64,000 nt of DNA, taken from positions 2,232,001-2,296,000 of the forward strand of contig NZ_MWFK01000002.1 of the NCBI RefSeq assembly GCF_002078175.1, written 5' to 3'. Position numbers and translations under genes: made by a program. The notes under the pieces are model-generated. The model was given only the letters and a program-made list of their open reading frames with translations, was not told the origin of the DNA and did not search any database. Positions 24,481 to 33,581 of the stretch are shown piece by piece (the stretch's first letter is position 1; each line of letters begins with the position of its first letter). The stretch comes from Streptomyces sp. M41(2017). Its GTDB lineage: Bacteria; Actinomycetota; Actinomycetes; Streptomycetales; Streptomycetaceae.

Positions 24481-25221
24481 GTGATGTCTCCTGTGACGGT
24501 GGACTCGGACTGCCGTGGGGGGGCGGATGGCGACCTCGTTCGCGGCCACACCGTCCCGCCCCCGGCTGAACGCGAGTTGAACGCGGACCGACTTCAGGGG
24601 TCCCGCTTCCATGAATCCACCCGCCCGGCGCATCCGGAACTCCCAGGTCCGCGCCGAACCCCGCCCCGGGACGGGAAGCGCACACCCTCGCACCGGCGGC
24701 AGCCGGCTGCTCCGGACCCGCCACGACGCCGGTACCCCCGGCGAGGCGGCCCCCCATGCAGGCCGTGCACCGACGGCCCGGAGGAGCGCGCCCGCAGGCC
24801 CCGGAAAGCGCCCTCGGCGGGGAGGTGAGCCCTGCCGCGCCACGGACGCCGCCTTCACCGGCTTGCCCGGGTGAAGCCCGGAGCGGGGGCGCCCATCGGC
24901 GTCACCGGGCGGCAGCCCGCGCTGACCGCCCCCGTCCCAGGAGAGCCGGCTCCGCCCGCGCACCCCGCCGGGCGCGGACGGCCGGCCACACCGCCGGGCC
25001 ACGGGCCGGGGCTCTCACCGCACAGGACCGAACGGGCCTGCTCGGGGCCCCCGCCCCGGCACGCGCGGCTGCCGGGCAACGACGGTCCGGGGCGGGAGGC
25101 CGGGCCGCACCCGTCGAGATCCTCGGCCGCCGGGACCCACCCGCTGCGGGTGCCCGGCAGAGACCGTCCGGGGTGGCCGCCCACCGGGCGCGGGCACCCG
25201 GCGCGGGCACCCGGACCGTCG
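24481..25221. other. 741-bp intergenic region
   Basis: No gene is supported; open frames here have poor codon bias and no family match. It holds the phosphatase promoter/PHO box (24561-24582). At the far end there is a 13-bp tandem duplication, GCGCGGGCACCCG (25188-25200 and 25201-25213), just after the stop of the next minus-strand gene. Confidence 0.6.
24561..24582 (-). promoter_or_regulatory. PHO box (PhoP binding site)
   Basis: On the minus strand, two adjacent 11-bp direct repeats, GTTCAACTCGC (24582-24572) and GTTCAGCCGGG (24571-24561), match the Streptomyces PHO-box unit (GTTCA followed by six less conserved bases). They lie 80-100 bp upstream of the PhoX-like gene, the expected place for activation under phosphate limitation. 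Confidence 0.8.
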
Positions 25222-26646
25222 TCATCCGGCTTGCTGCGACCGCGCCTTGAACGCCGCCTTGCGGGCTTCCTTGGCGATCTTCTTGTCGGGGTGCAGGCGC
25301 CCCATCGCGTCGAGGACGTCCGGGGTGGCCGGGTGGCCCACGCGCCAGGCGGTGTCGAAGAAGCCGCTGTGCTGCTGCGCGAGACCCTCCACCAGGGCCT
25401 GGAGCTCGTCGGAGTTCCCCTCGGCGGCGAGCTGGGCCGCGACCGTGTCGATGGTGAGCCAGAAGACCAGGTCCTCGGACGGCGGGGGCACGTCGGTGGC
25501 ACCGTTCTCGGAGAGCCAGACGCGGGCGAGACCCCCCAGCTCGGGGTCGTCGAGCACGGCACGCAGCGCGGGCTCGGCCTCCGCGCCGACCAGGGCGAGC
25601 GCCTGCTGGCAGTGCAGGCGGCGCAGCGGCGCGCCCGCGTCGCCGCCGCGCGCCGCGGACAGCAGTTCCTCCGCGGCGGGCAGGACGGCGCGCCGGGCGA
25701 GCCACTGCTCGATCTCGGCCTGCGCGGCGGCCGGCGGGAAACCGGACGTGCCGTCGAGGAGGGTGTCGGCGCCCTTGTCCGCGAGGTCGCCGACGGCGGG
25801 CGCGTCGAAGCCGGCCTCCGCCAGCCGGGCGCGCAGTCCGTAGAGGCCGAGCGGGGTCAGCCGGACGACGCCGTAGCGCGCGATGTCGGTGTCGTCGACG
25901 GGGGCGGCCGGTTCCTCGTCGGCGTCGGCCATGAGTGCCTCGTCGACGGGCTGGAAGACGACGAGCCCGATGGGCTCCAGCAGCCGGAACTGGTCGTCGA
26001 GCCGCATCATGGCGTCCGAGACCTGCTCCAGGACGTCGTCGGTGGGCTCTCCCATGTCGTCGGGCACGATCATGGAGGCGGCGAGCGCGGGCAGCGGTAC
26101 GGGGACCTCGCCGGCCGTGTCCTCGCCGACGGTCAGCAGGTACAGGTTGCCGAGCACCCCGTCGAGGAACTCGGCCTCCGCCTCGGGGTCCCAGTCCAGG
26201 GAGGAGAGGTCGATCTCGCCGCCCTCGTCCATGGCGTCGACGAGGTCGTCCAGGTCGGGCACACTCGCGTCGGCCAGGACGGTGTCGAGGGCGCCGAGCC
26301 ACACGCCGAGGACGTCCTGCGGGGCGCCGGAGGTGAGCACGGCGAGATCCTCGCCCGCGCCGACGGTCCCCTCCTCCTCGTCGACGATCTCGACGAGTCC
26401 GGTGTCGACGGCGACCCGCCAGGCCTCGCCGGCGAAGGCGGCCGCGTCGTCGCCGGTGAGGCCGAGGACGTCGGCGGCCTCGGGAAGCTGTTCCTCGACG
26501 AGTTCGCCGCCGGCGCCGACCCGGGTGGCGGGGCTCGCCCAGCGGGCCAGCCGCGCGGCGCGGGAGAGCAGGGGCGCCGCGAGCGCGTCCCGCGCCAGCT
26601 GGGCGTCGGGGAGCAGCCGCACCGGCGGCAAGGAGCTGTCTGACAT
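25222..26646 (-). CDS. Conserved hypothetical protein
   Basis: 474 residues, no recognised domain. It is acidic, especially about 110-175 (stretches such as LVEIVDEEEGTVGAGEDLAV and VPDLDDLVDAMDEGGEIDLS). The C-terminal third is alpha-helical and Ala/Leu-rich, like HEAT-type repeats, and ends with a basic tail (KKIAKEARKAAFKARSQQ). There is no signal peptide or membrane segment, so it is cytoplasmic. Codon use is typical of the genome. ATG at 26646 is chosen because the conserved-looking sequence begins there; the ribosome site is GGAG-like. I recall similar proteins in other Streptomyces but no function. Confidence 0.75.
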   Translation of the reverse strand: MSDSSLPPVRLLPDAQLARDALAAPLLSRAARLARWASPATRVGAGGELVEEQLPEAADVLGLTGDDAAAFAGEAWRVAVDTGLVEIVDEEEGTVGAGEDLAVLTSGAPQDVLGVWLGALDTVLADASVPDLDDLVDAMDEGGEIDLSSLDWDPEAEAEFLDGVLGNLYLLTVGEDTAGEVPVPLPALAASMIVPDDMGEPTDDVLEQVSDAMMRLDDQFRLLEPIGLVVFQPVDEALMADADEEPAAPVDDTDIARYGVVRLTPLGLYGLRARLAEAGFDAPAVGDLADKGADTLLDGTSGFPPAAAQAEIEQWLARRAVLPAAEELLSAARGGDAGAPLRRLHCQQALALVGAEAEPALRAVLDDPELGGLARVWLSENGATDVPPPSEDLVFWLTIDTVAAQLAAEGNSDELQALVEGLAQQHSGFFDTAWRVGHPATPDVLDAMGRLHPDKKIAKEARKAAFKARSQQAG

Positions 26647-27119
26647 CGGCTGGGTTCTCCTCCGAACAACCACGACGAGCAGGGCAAGCGGTTCAGGCGG
26701 GCTGTCGCCCAGGGCGCATCCGCAACGTCCCGTCCGCCCTGCGGGCTGACGACGCGACGTCACGGACACGCCCTGGGCCGCGCCGGGCGGTGGCGGGCCA
26801 CCGTCGGCCGCGGCCGGCACCGGACACCGCCGGGCGTTCCGGACCCGAGGATCCGAAGTCCGCCGGGGACGTCCGTGCCAACAGCTCAGCCTAGACGGAT
26901 TTCCACCCATGCCGCCCGGTTCATGTCCCTGACACCTCCAGGACACCGCTGAAACCTTGACAACTCCCCACGCCACACACGAGATTGACGCGCGTAGAAG
27001 TTCAACGGCCGTGCGGACCGTCCACTTCTACGCGCGTCACCGGCCCGGAATCGGGCCGCGTTCCGTCCAGCACAGCCCACCCTCGTCCCGGCGCCCAAGA
27101 ACGCCCCCGGAGGACTCCC
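26647..27119. other. Divergent intergenic region
   Basis: 473 bp between the hypothetical gene (minus) and the nuclease gene (plus), with no supported ORF. It carries a minus-strand -10-like TAGGCT (26894-26889) and the plus-strand promoter with the long inverted repeat described separately. Confidence 0.5.
26957..27039 (+). promoter_or_regulatory. Promoter with 16-bp inverted repeat upstream of secreted nuclease gene
   Basis: TTGACA (26957-26962), an 18-bp spacer and a GAGATT -10-like hexamer (26981-26986) lead into a perfect inverted repeat. Its left arm is 26986-27001 (TGACGCGCGTAGAAGT) and its right arm 27024-27039, separated by 22 bp. The repeat covers the predicted start point, so it may be an operator; transcribed, it could form a 16-bp hairpin in the leader. 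Confidence 0.55.
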
Positions 27120-28946
27120 TTGCCGAGCAAGAGAACGTCGCGCATCGGCGCGCTGACCGTTGCCGCCGTCTGTTCCACCCTTTCCGCCGTGGTGCTCACC
27201 ACTCCGGCCCACGCGGACTCCGTCCGTATCCACGACATCCAGGGCACCACCCGGACCTCCCCGCTGGCGGGCAGGACGGTCACGGACGTGTCCGGTGTCG
27301 TCACCGGTGTGCGGACCTACGGTTCGTCCAAGGGTTTCTGGTTCCAGGACCCCGACGCGGACGACAACCCGGCCACCAGTGAGGGCGTCTTCGTCTTCAC
27401 CAGCTCCGCCCCCAAGGTCGCGGTCGGCGACGCCGTCACCGTGACGGGCACCGTCTCGGAGTACGTCCCGGGCGGCGCCTCCACCGGCAACCAGTCGGTC
27501 ACGGAGATCACCAAGGCGACGGTCACCGTGGTCTCCGGCGGAAACGCCGTTCCGGCCGCGACGGTCGTCGACGCCCGGTCCGTACCGAACGCCTACACCC
27601 CCGCCGGCGACACCGCGGCGGCCGGCTCGGTCAACGGCCTCACGCTGGAGCCGAAGAAGTACGCCCTGGACTACTACGAGTCCCTCGAGGGCATGGCCGT
27701 CCAGGTCGCCGACGCCCGCGTGATCACCGCCACCGACCCCTACACCGAGCTGTGGGTCACGGTGAAGCCGCACGAGAACGACACCCGCCGCGGTGGCTCG
27801 CTGTACGGCTCGTACACCTCGCAGAACACCGGCCGGCTGCAGATCCAGTCGCTCGGCACCACGGCCGACTTCCCGACCGCGAACGTCGGCGACCGGCTCA
27901 CCGGCACCACGGCGGGGCCCCTCGACTACAACCAGTTCGGCGGCTACACCCTCGTCGCGAACCAGCTCGGCACCCTGAAGAAGGGCGGCCTGGAGCGCGA
28001 GACCACGCACAAGCAGGCGCGTGGCGAGCTGGCGGTGGCCACGTACAACGTCGAGAACCTGGACCCGGCCGACGCCACGTTCGACGCCCACGCGTCCGCG
28101 ATCGTGAACAACCTGCAGTCGCCCGACATCGTGTCCCTGGAGGAGATCCAGGACAACAACGGCGCGACGGACGACGGCACGGTCGCCGCCGACACCACGG
28201 TGAACAAGCTGATCGACGCGATCGTCGCCGCGGGCGGCCCGAAGTACGACTGGCGCTCCATCGACCCGGTGAACGACCAGGACGGCGGCGAGCCCGGCGG
28301 GAACATCCGCCAGGTGTTCCTCTTCAACCCCGAGCGGGTCTCCTTCACCGACCGCGCGGGCGGCGACTCGACGACCGCCGTCGGTGTCACGAAGACGCAC
28401 GGCAAGGCGCAGCTCACCGCGTCCCCCGGCCGGGTCGACCCGGCGAACGCGGCCTGGGCGAGCAGCCGCAAGCCGCTCGCGGGCGAGTTCGTCTTCCGTG
28501 GCCGCACGGTGTTCGTGATAGCCAACCACCTGAACTCCAAGGGCGGTGACCAGGGGCTGACCGCGCAGTACCAGCCCCCGACGCGCAGCTCGGAGGTGCA
28601 GCGGCACGCGCAGGCGACCGTCGTGAACGGCTTCGTCAAGGAGATCCTGAAGGCGCAGAAGAACGCCGACGTCATCACGCTCGGCGACATCAACGACTTC
28701 GAGTTCTCCGACACGGCGAAGATCCTGGAAGGCGACGGCGAACTCTGGTCGGCGATCAAGTCGCTGCCGAAGAGCGAGCGTTACACGTACGACTACCAGG
28801 GCAACGCCCAGGTCCTCGACCAGATCCTGGTCAGCCCCGCGATCCGCAAGGGCTGCGACCTGACGTACGACAGCGTGCACATCAACTCGGAGTTCTCCGA
28901 CCAGATCAGCGACCACGACCCGCAGGTGCTGCGGTTCCGCCCGTAG
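27120..28946 (+). CDS. Secreted endonuclease/exonuclease/phosphatase-family nuclease
   Basis: 608 residues. TTG at 27120 is the start: GGAGG lies 6 nt upstream and translation gives a signal peptide (KRTSRIG, a hydrophobic core, cleavage near AHA/DS at about 33). Residues about 35-295 resemble the OB-fold extension of YhcR/ExeM-type extracellular nucleases. The C-terminal EEP domain carries catalytic motifs ATYNVENLD, SLEEIQD, ANHLNSKG, GDINDFEF and the final SDHDPQV. It should degrade extracellular DNA/RNA with divalent metal, for nutrient or phosphate scavenging. A terminator follows directly. Confidence 0.9.
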   Translation: MPSKRTSRIGALTVAAVCSTLSAVVLTTPAHADSVRIHDIQGTTRTSPLAGRTVTDVSGVVTGVRTYGSSKGFWFQDPDADDNPATSEGVFVFTSSAPKVAVGDAVTVTGTVSEYVPGGASTGNQSVTEITKATVTVVSGGNAVPAATVVDARSVPNAYTPAGDTAAAGSVNGLTLEPKKYALDYYESLEGMAVQVADARVITATDPYTELWVTVKPHENDTRRGGSLYGSYTSQNTGRLQIQSLGTTADFPTANVGDRLTGTTAGPLDYNQFGGYTLVANQLGTLKKGGLERETTHKQARGELAVATYNVENLDPADATFDAHASAIVNNLQSPDIVSLEEIQDNNGATDDGTVAADTTVNKLIDAIVAAGGPKYDWRSIDPVNDQDGGEPGGNIRQVFLFNPERVSFTDRAGGDSTTAVGVTKTHGKAQLTASPGRVDPANAAWASSRKPLAGEFVFRGRTVFVIANHLNSKGGDQGLTAQYQPPTRSSEVQRHAQATVVNGFVKEILKAQKNADVITLGDINDFEFSDTAKILEGDGELWSAIKSLPKSERYTYDYQGNAQVLDQILVSPAIRKGCDLTYDSVHINSEFSDQISDHDPQVLRFRP

Positions 28947-28961
28947 TCGCTCAGGTGCGCG

Positions 28962-28996
28962 AGAGCCCGGCCCCGTCGTCCGGGGGGCCGGGCTCT
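28962..28996. terminator. Bidirectional terminator between nuclease and SRPBCC genes
   Basis: A perfect 12-bp stem (28962-28973 with 28985-28996), 11-nt loop, starting 15 nt after the nuclease stop. It also lies 73 nt beyond the convergent SRPBCC gene. Confidence 0.75.
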
Positions 28997-29069
28997 TCGC
29001 CGTCCAGGGGCCGTGCGCGGGGCGGCCGTGCGCCGGGCGAGCCCGGGGGGCGGGTCGGCCGTCTGCGGC

Positions 29070-29801
29070 TCAGCCGGTGAAGACGCCGTCCAGCCAGCCC
29101 TTCCAGGCCGTCTCGTCGGCCTTGGCGTCGGCGTCCTGCGCGAAGTCGTGGACGCTGATGCCGACCGGCGCACCCCAGTGGTCGCGTCCGAAGAAGCGGA
29201 TGAGGGCGTCGTCGGTGCGCAGGCCGATGAAGTACGGGTTGCGGTAGTCGACCACCGCGTCGAAGGTCTCCCCGCCGGGCCCCTGGGCGCGCACCGGGGT
29301 GCCGGCGGCGGTGTCGTCCGCGAGGCCGAGCGCCCGTCCCACCGCGGCGAAGGAACCGGCCGCCGTGGACGTGCCGGGGCCGTCGAAGGTGGCGAAGGCG
29401 ACCGGACGGCCCGCGAAGCGGGTCACGTACTCGCGCAGGGTGTGCAGGTAGAAGTCGGTGTGCTTGCCGGCTCCGTCGTACTGGTTGTCCCAGTCGTCGG
29501 TGAAGATGCCGCTGTGCACGTAGCGCACCCAGGAGCTGCGGCCCTCGTGCCGGGCCTCGATGGTGTGGTCGATCTGGTTGAGGCTCTGCACCGGGAACCC
29601 GACGTCCTCGGTGCGTACGCTCAGCCGGTGCGGCGGGTCCCAGGCGGTGATGGTGCTGCCGAAGGGCCCTGCGCCGCCCTCGCGGGGCTCGTACTCCATC
29701 GGCCAGAGCCAGCCGCCGCTGCCGTCGGTGATCGCCTCCCACACCTGCTGGGGCGTGGCGTCCACCTCGTACTCGCGGGCGATCTCGAATTCCTTGGACA
29801 T
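29070..29801 (-). CDS. SRPBCC/AHSA1-like START-fold protein
   Basis: 243 residues. The N-terminal half (REYEVDATPQQVWEAITDGS ... WPMEYEPREGG) is an AHSA1/polyketide-cyclase type SRPBCC domain, a hydrophobic-ligand cavity fold. The C-terminal half looks like a second degenerate copy of the fold. It is cytoplasmic. It is 19 bp downstream of an ArsR-like helix-turn-helix gene, a common pairing in actinobacteria where the SRPBCC protein and regulator are co-transcribed. Ligand unknown. Confidence 0.8.
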   Translation of the reverse strand: MSKEFEIAREYEVDATPQQVWEAITDGSGGWLWPMEYEPREGGAGPFGSTITAWDPPHRLSVRTEDVGFPVQSLNQIDHTIEARHEGRSSWVRYVHSGIFTDDWDNQYDGAGKHTDFYLHTLREYVTRFAGRPVAFATFDGPGTSTAAGSFAAVGRALGLADDTAAGTPVRAQGPGGETFDAVVDYRNPYFIGLRTDDALIRFFGRDHWGAPVGISVHDFAQDADAKADETAWKGWLDGVFTG

Positions 29802-29820
29802 GGTGATGGCTCCTGGGTGG

Positions 29821-30528
29821 TCAGCGGGAGGTCTCGGGCCCCGCGGGGTCTTCGTTCTCTGTTCCGGGTCCGGTCACGGCGGTCACGGCGGGGCGCCCGG
29901 CGACGGGGTCGGCTCCGTCCGCGACGACGGGGTCGGCCGGCGTTTCGGGGCGGACCGTGGGGTGAACGGCGACGACGATCCGGTGCGGGCGCCCGCCCGT
30001 CGCGTCCCCGTCGTGGTATTTGCTGATCAGCGCGCCGACGCCCGCCGTCAACTCCTCGATGAAGGCCGCCCGTTCGGCGGCGGACGCGAAGGTCACCTCG
30101 CCGTCGAGCGCGTACGTCGCCAGCCTCTTGCGTGCCTTGGTGGCGCCGGTGATCAGCGTGCCGACGTCCCGGACCAGTCGGGCCCCGAGCGCGAGCAGCC
30201 AGCGGGCCGACAACTGGTCCCGGAAACGGTCGGGGTCGGGCTGCACGGCGGCGAGCGCGAGCGGCGAGATGACGTACGACGCGGCGGTCGCGCGCATCAG
30301 CCGTTCGGTGACGTTGCCCTTGCGGCGCTCGCCCGCCAGCTCGACCAGGCCGTGCCGCTCCAGCGTCTTGAGGTGGTAGTTCACCTTCTGCCGGGGCAGT
30401 CCGACCTTGCCGGCCAGCATGGCGGCCGACGCGGGTCCGGCGGCCAGCTCGGCCAGCAGCCGGGCCCGGATGGGGTCCAGCGACACGGCGGCGGCCTCGG
30501 CGTCCTCGATCACGGTCACGTCCAACAT
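29821..30528 (-). CDS. ArsR-like winged-helix transcriptional regulator
   Basis: 235 residues. The winged helix is at about 12-75, with PIRARLLAELAAGPASAAML and VNYHLKTLERHGLVELAGER matching the ArsR-type HTH. The C-terminal region is helical and ends in an Asp/Pro/Ala-rich tail (about 185-235) that looks disordered. No metal-binding cysteines are visible, so metal sensing is unlikely. ATG at 30528 follows GGTGGAG. It is the first gene of a two-gene operon with the SRPBCC gene and is divergent from the BrkB gene. A T-rich run at 30551-30559, rare here, lies in its promoter region. Confidence 0.82.
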   Translation of the reverse strand: MLDVTVIEDAEAAAVSLDPIRARLLAELAAGPASAAMLAGKVGLPRQKVNYHLKTLERHGLVELAGERRKGNVTERLMRATAASYVISPLALAAVQPDPDRFRDQLSARWLLALGARLVRDVGTLITGATKARKRLATYALDGEVTFASAAERAAFIEELTAGVGALISKYHDGDATGGRPHRIVVAVHPTVRPETPADPVVADGADPVAGRPAVTAVTGPGTENEDPAGPETSR

Positions 30529-30729
30529 GACTCCACCCTCCCACCGAACACTTTTTTTGTCCAGGCGGCTGAAGTCGTCGGCGATTCGCCGGGAAGTCCC
30601 CTCGCCGACCGCTCGGCCGCTCCGGTCCGGCCGGTTTCCCCGCTTTCTCCCGCCGCTCCCCGGGAGTCTCCGTCGCTTCCGTGGGTATCCGGGGGGCTTC
30701 AGCGGCGGGATTCGGGCAACCCGCCGGAC

Positions 30730-31884
30730 ATGGACGAGAAGCGACCGGAATCGAAGCAGCGAGCTCTTCCGGACACGGGGGCCGACGCGGACGCGGGCAA
30801 GGACACGGACACCCGCACGGATCCACGCCCGGATCCCGGGACGGACACGGCCAAACGGACCGGCAAGGACGACCCCGCCCGACTGACCGCACGATCGTGG
30901 GGGGCCGTGACCTGGCGCACGGTGAAGGAGTTCCAGGACGACGAACTCTCCGACCGGGCAGCCGCGTTGACGTACTACGGCGTGCTGTCGCTGTTCCCCG
31001 CCCTGCTCGTCCTGGTGTCCCTGCTGGGCGTCATGGGGCAGCGCGTCACGAACCGGCTCCTGGACAACATCGGAGACCTGGCGCCGGGCCCGGTGCGCCA
31101 GATCCTCCAGGACGCGGTGACCCAGCTCGGCGACAGCGGCGGTACGGGCAGCGTGCTCGCGATCGTCGGACTGTGCGCGGCCCTGTGGTCCGCGTCCGGC
31201 TACGTCGGCGCCTTCATCCGCACCTCCAACGCGGTGTACGACCTGCCGGAGGGCCGCCCGGTCTGGAAGGTCACACCGCTGCGGCTGGCGCTGACCGTCA
31301 CGCTGATGCTGCTGCTCAGCGCGAGCGCGGTGATCGTCGTGTTCACCGGTCCGCTGGCCGAGCGGGCCGGCACCGCCATCGGGCTCGGCGACGCCGCGAT
31401 CACGGTCTGGTCGGTCGCCAAGTGGCCCGTCCTGCTGGTGTTCGTCCAGCTCATGATCGCGCTGCTGTACTGGGCCGCCCCCAACGTCCATGGTCACGGC
31501 TTCCGTTGGTTCAGTCCGGGCAGCGTCATCGCCACCCTGATCTGGCTGGCCGCGTCCGCCGGCTTCGCGGTCTACGCCGCCGGATTCGCCTCGTACAACA
31601 AGACGTACGGGGCTCTCGCGGGCGCCATCATCTTCCTCGTGTGGCTGTGGCTCACCAACCTGGCCATCCTGCTGGGCCTGGAGTTCGACGCGGAGCTCGC
31701 CCGGCAGCGGGCCATCGGCAGCGACGGCCGGCTCCCCACCGAGGAGCCCTACGTCGAACCGCGCGACACCCGCAAGTGGCCCCCGCGCCTGCGGGCCCTG
31801 CGGGCCGCCCGGGAGAAGGTGGACGCCGGTGTCGTCCCACTGAGCAAGGGCGGAACCGAACGGGACGCGGCGGGGAGGGCGTGA
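30730..31884 (+). CDS. YihY/BrkB-family inner-membrane protein
   Basis: 384 residues. A very charged, Asp/Lys/Thr-rich cytoplasmic N-terminus (1-55, with repeated DT/DP/GT pairs) precedes the family signature DRAAALTYYGVLSLFPALLV (about 77-96). Six membrane helices follow, including FLVWLWLTNLAILLGLEFDA near 300-319. The family (formerly called ribonuclease BN, which is incorrect) is of uncertain function. In streptomycetes it commonly sits near DUF3618 and holin-like genes, as here. Terminator hairpins follow. Confidence 0.88.
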   Translation: MDEKRPESKQRALPDTGADADAGKDTDTRTDPRPDPGTDTAKRTGKDDPARLTARSWGAVTWRTVKEFQDDELSDRAAALTYYGVLSLFPALLVLVSLLGVMGQRVTNRLLDNIGDLAPGPVRQILQDAVTQLGDSGGTGSVLAIVGLCAALWSASGYVGAFIRTSNAVYDLPEGRPVWKVTPLRLALTVTLMLLLSASAVIVVFTGPLAERAGTAIGLGDAAITVWSVAKWPVLLVFVQLMIALLYWAAPNVHGHGFRWFSPGSVIATLIWLAASAGFAVYAAGFASYNKTYGALAGAIIFLVWLWLTNLAILLGLEFDAELARQRAIGSDGRLPTEEPYVEPRDTRKWPPRLRALRAAREKVDAGVVPLSKGGTERDAAGRA

Positions 31885-31911
31885 CGGCCGCACGGCACCG
31901 GGGATTCGCAC

Positions 31912-31940
31912 CCGCGGGCCGGTGAGACACCGGCCCGCGG
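31912..31940 (+). terminator. Terminator after BrkB gene
   Basis: A perfect 12-bp stem (31912-31923 with 31929-31940), 5-nt loop GAGAC, 27 nt after the stop codon. Confidence 0.75.
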
Positions 31941-32093
31941 AAGCACGGGCTGCACGGCGGGCCGGCGGCCGACAGGCGTGGCGGGCGGCGGGCGGCGGCC
32001 GGCGGAGCCTGTCGCCGCTCACCGGCGGTGCGTCCACCACCCGCCACCCGCGACGCCGGGAACCCGGACCACCACCCGCCGCCCGGCAGACGT

Positions 32094-32132
32094 GATGCGG
32101 CGGCGAACCGGAATCCGGTTCGCCGCCGCATC
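32094..32132. terminator. Long hairpin between convergent genes
   Basis: An 18-bp perfect stem (32094-32111 with 32115-32132) with a 3-nt AAT turn, 27 nt beyond the stop of the minus-strand DUF3618 gene. It can end transcription from either side. Confidence 0.7.
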
Positions 32133-32159
32133 GCTCCCCTCCAACCCCTCAGGCGGTGG

Positions 32160-32780
32160 TCAACGGCGTCCTCGACGACCGTTGCGCCGCCTGCGGAGCA
32201 GGCTCACGGCGAGCACCGCACCGGCGCCCGCGCTCGCGAGGAGCGCCGGGCGGGGGGTGCGACGCCCCGCTTGGACGACCGAAGTGGCCGCGGTGCGCAG
32301 CGACTCCGGAACGCCGTCCTGGTGGACGCGGCCCGTCTCGGCGGCCTTCTCCTGGGCCACCTGACCCGCCCGGGCCGCCGTGTCGTGGACGACGTGCCCC
32401 GCACGGACCGCCTTGTCCTGCGCCGCGCGTCCGGCCTCCACCGCGCCGTCCTGCGCGGCCCGGCCCGCCTGGGCCGCCGTGTCCTTCATGCGGACCGTGA
32501 CCGTGTCGGCCTGCTCCTCCAGGTCGGCGGCGCGGGTACGGTCGCCGGACGCGGCGTCCTCCCCGGCCTGCCCGGCCTCCTGCGGCGCCTTGGCCTCGGC
32601 GTCGAGCCGGCTCCTGGTCCGTTCGATCTGACGCCGCAGCTCCTCCGGGTTGTCGGCACCCGTGGCGCCGGCCGGGCCGATCGTGCCGGCGGACCTTCCC
32701 GTAGCGTCGGCCGTCCCCCTGTCCGGGGCCCCCGCGGCGTCCGGGCCCGTGACCGGGCCCTTCCCGTCGTTCTCCGTCAT
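32160..32780 (-). CDS. DUF3618-domain protein
   Basis: 206 residues. The DUF3618 signature is NPEELRRQIERTRSRLDAEA at about 42-61. It is followed by a long Ala/Gln/Asp-rich amphipathic helix of 11-residue-like repeats (QAGRAAQDGAVEAGRAAQDK), which suggests membrane or coiled-coil association. One C-terminal hydrophobic segment (ALLASAGAGAVLAVSLL) and a basic tail (RRRRNGRRGRR) follow. These proteins accompany holin-X and BrkB-like membrane genes in actinobacteria and look like envelope-stress proteins. ATG at 32780 follows GGAAAGGG and overlaps the stop of an upstream frame. Confidence 0.8.
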   Translation of the reverse strand: MTENDGKGPVTGPDAAGAPDRGTADATGRSAGTIGPAGATGADNPEELRRQIERTRSRLDAEAKAPQEAGQAGEDAASGDRTRAADLEEQADTVTVRMKDTAAQAGRAAQDGAVEAGRAAQDKAVRAGHVVHDTAARAGQVAQEKAAETGRVHQDGVPESLRTAATSVVQAGRRTPRPALLASAGAGAVLAVSLLRRRRNGRRGRR

Positions 32781-33214
32781 CGGTGTGCCCTTTCCTCGAA
32801 CTGGTCGTCGGTGTCCTGGCACCGCCGTGCACCGACGCGGGGCGCACCGGCGGCGACCGTCGGGACGTCAACCACCCGCGCCCGCCCCGATGCCGGCCTC
32901 TCCCGCGCGGGCACGGGCGTCGCCCTTGTCCGCACGGGGGACGGTGGCGTGCGCCCGAGTGGTGCCGGGGAGGGCGCGGCGGCTTCCGCCACGGACCCGG
33001 TCGACGGCTCGGTCGAGCCATCGCCGTCCGCGGCGCCGAGCGGCCCGCCACCGCGCCCGGTACGTCGGGGGTGCTCCGCCGGCCGGTGCCCGGCGGGGCC
33101 CGCTTCCCGTCGTACCGGCGAGTGGAGGACATGAGCGGGACGGCCCGCGGGTGCGTCCACGGACGGCCGTCCGCGCCTGTTCGGCACGGTGTTCCGGTCC
33201 AGGGTCCTGGCCAC
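32777..33214 (-). pseudogene. Possible remnant or rapidly evolving gene upstream of DUF3618 gene
   Basis: A 145-codon frame from GTG at 33214 (GGAGG 10 nt upstream) to a stop that overlaps the DUF3618 start (ATGA). The product is Pro/Arg/Gly-rich with no hydrophobic segment. Only the last residues (EERAHR) resemble the end of the holin-X family protein that normally precedes DUF3618 genes, as I recall them. It may be the decayed relic of that gene, keeping the translational coupling signal, or a low-complexity protein. Confidence 0.3.
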
Positions 33215-33581
33215 GGTCGTCCCGCCTCCTCTCGCTCGCGGAGGCTCGGGTACCCGAGGCGGGCGGCGTTACCCCTGCGAACCCCGATCTTCGACTCGGG
33301 CCAACCGGCCCTGGAATCAGGTGAGTCGGGCCCGGAACGAAGGGGTCTTCGCGGCCGGTCCGGACACGCCGGGGCCGGCCGTGGCGGCGACGGAGCACGG
33401 GCCACCGGGACGCGCGGCCTCTCGTCGACCGGCCGCGCGACGGACGCGAACGACAGCGCCGCGCTGCCGAACGGCCCCGACGCCTCGCCCGCGTCACCCT
33501 CCCCACTGGTTAGCGTTCATTGCCGATACCTCGTAGAAGAATTAAGTGGAGCTTCACCATCGAGCGTCCGACACTCCTTCC
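32781..33581. other. 801-bp region without a convincing gene
   Basis: Apart from the doubtful minus-strand frame at 32777-33214, nothing here looks coding. It includes a perfect 14-bp palindrome (33245-33258). The AT-rich stretch before dapA (33510-33548, containing TAGAAGAATTAAG) probably holds the dapA promoter. Confidence 0.5.
33245..33258. promoter_or_regulatory. 14-bp perfect palindrome
   Basis: CTCGGGTACCCGAG is fully self-complementary and lies 31 bp upstream of the GTG at 33214, in the probable promoter of the DUF3618 transcription unit. It is a candidate operator; the binding protein is unknown. Confidence 0.35.

Noticed and set aside
24611..25250. Plus-strand open frames in the gap upstream of the phosphatase gene
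   Set aside because: Pro/Arg/Ala-rich composition, no ribosome site and no family resemblance; typical non-coding GC-rich DNA.
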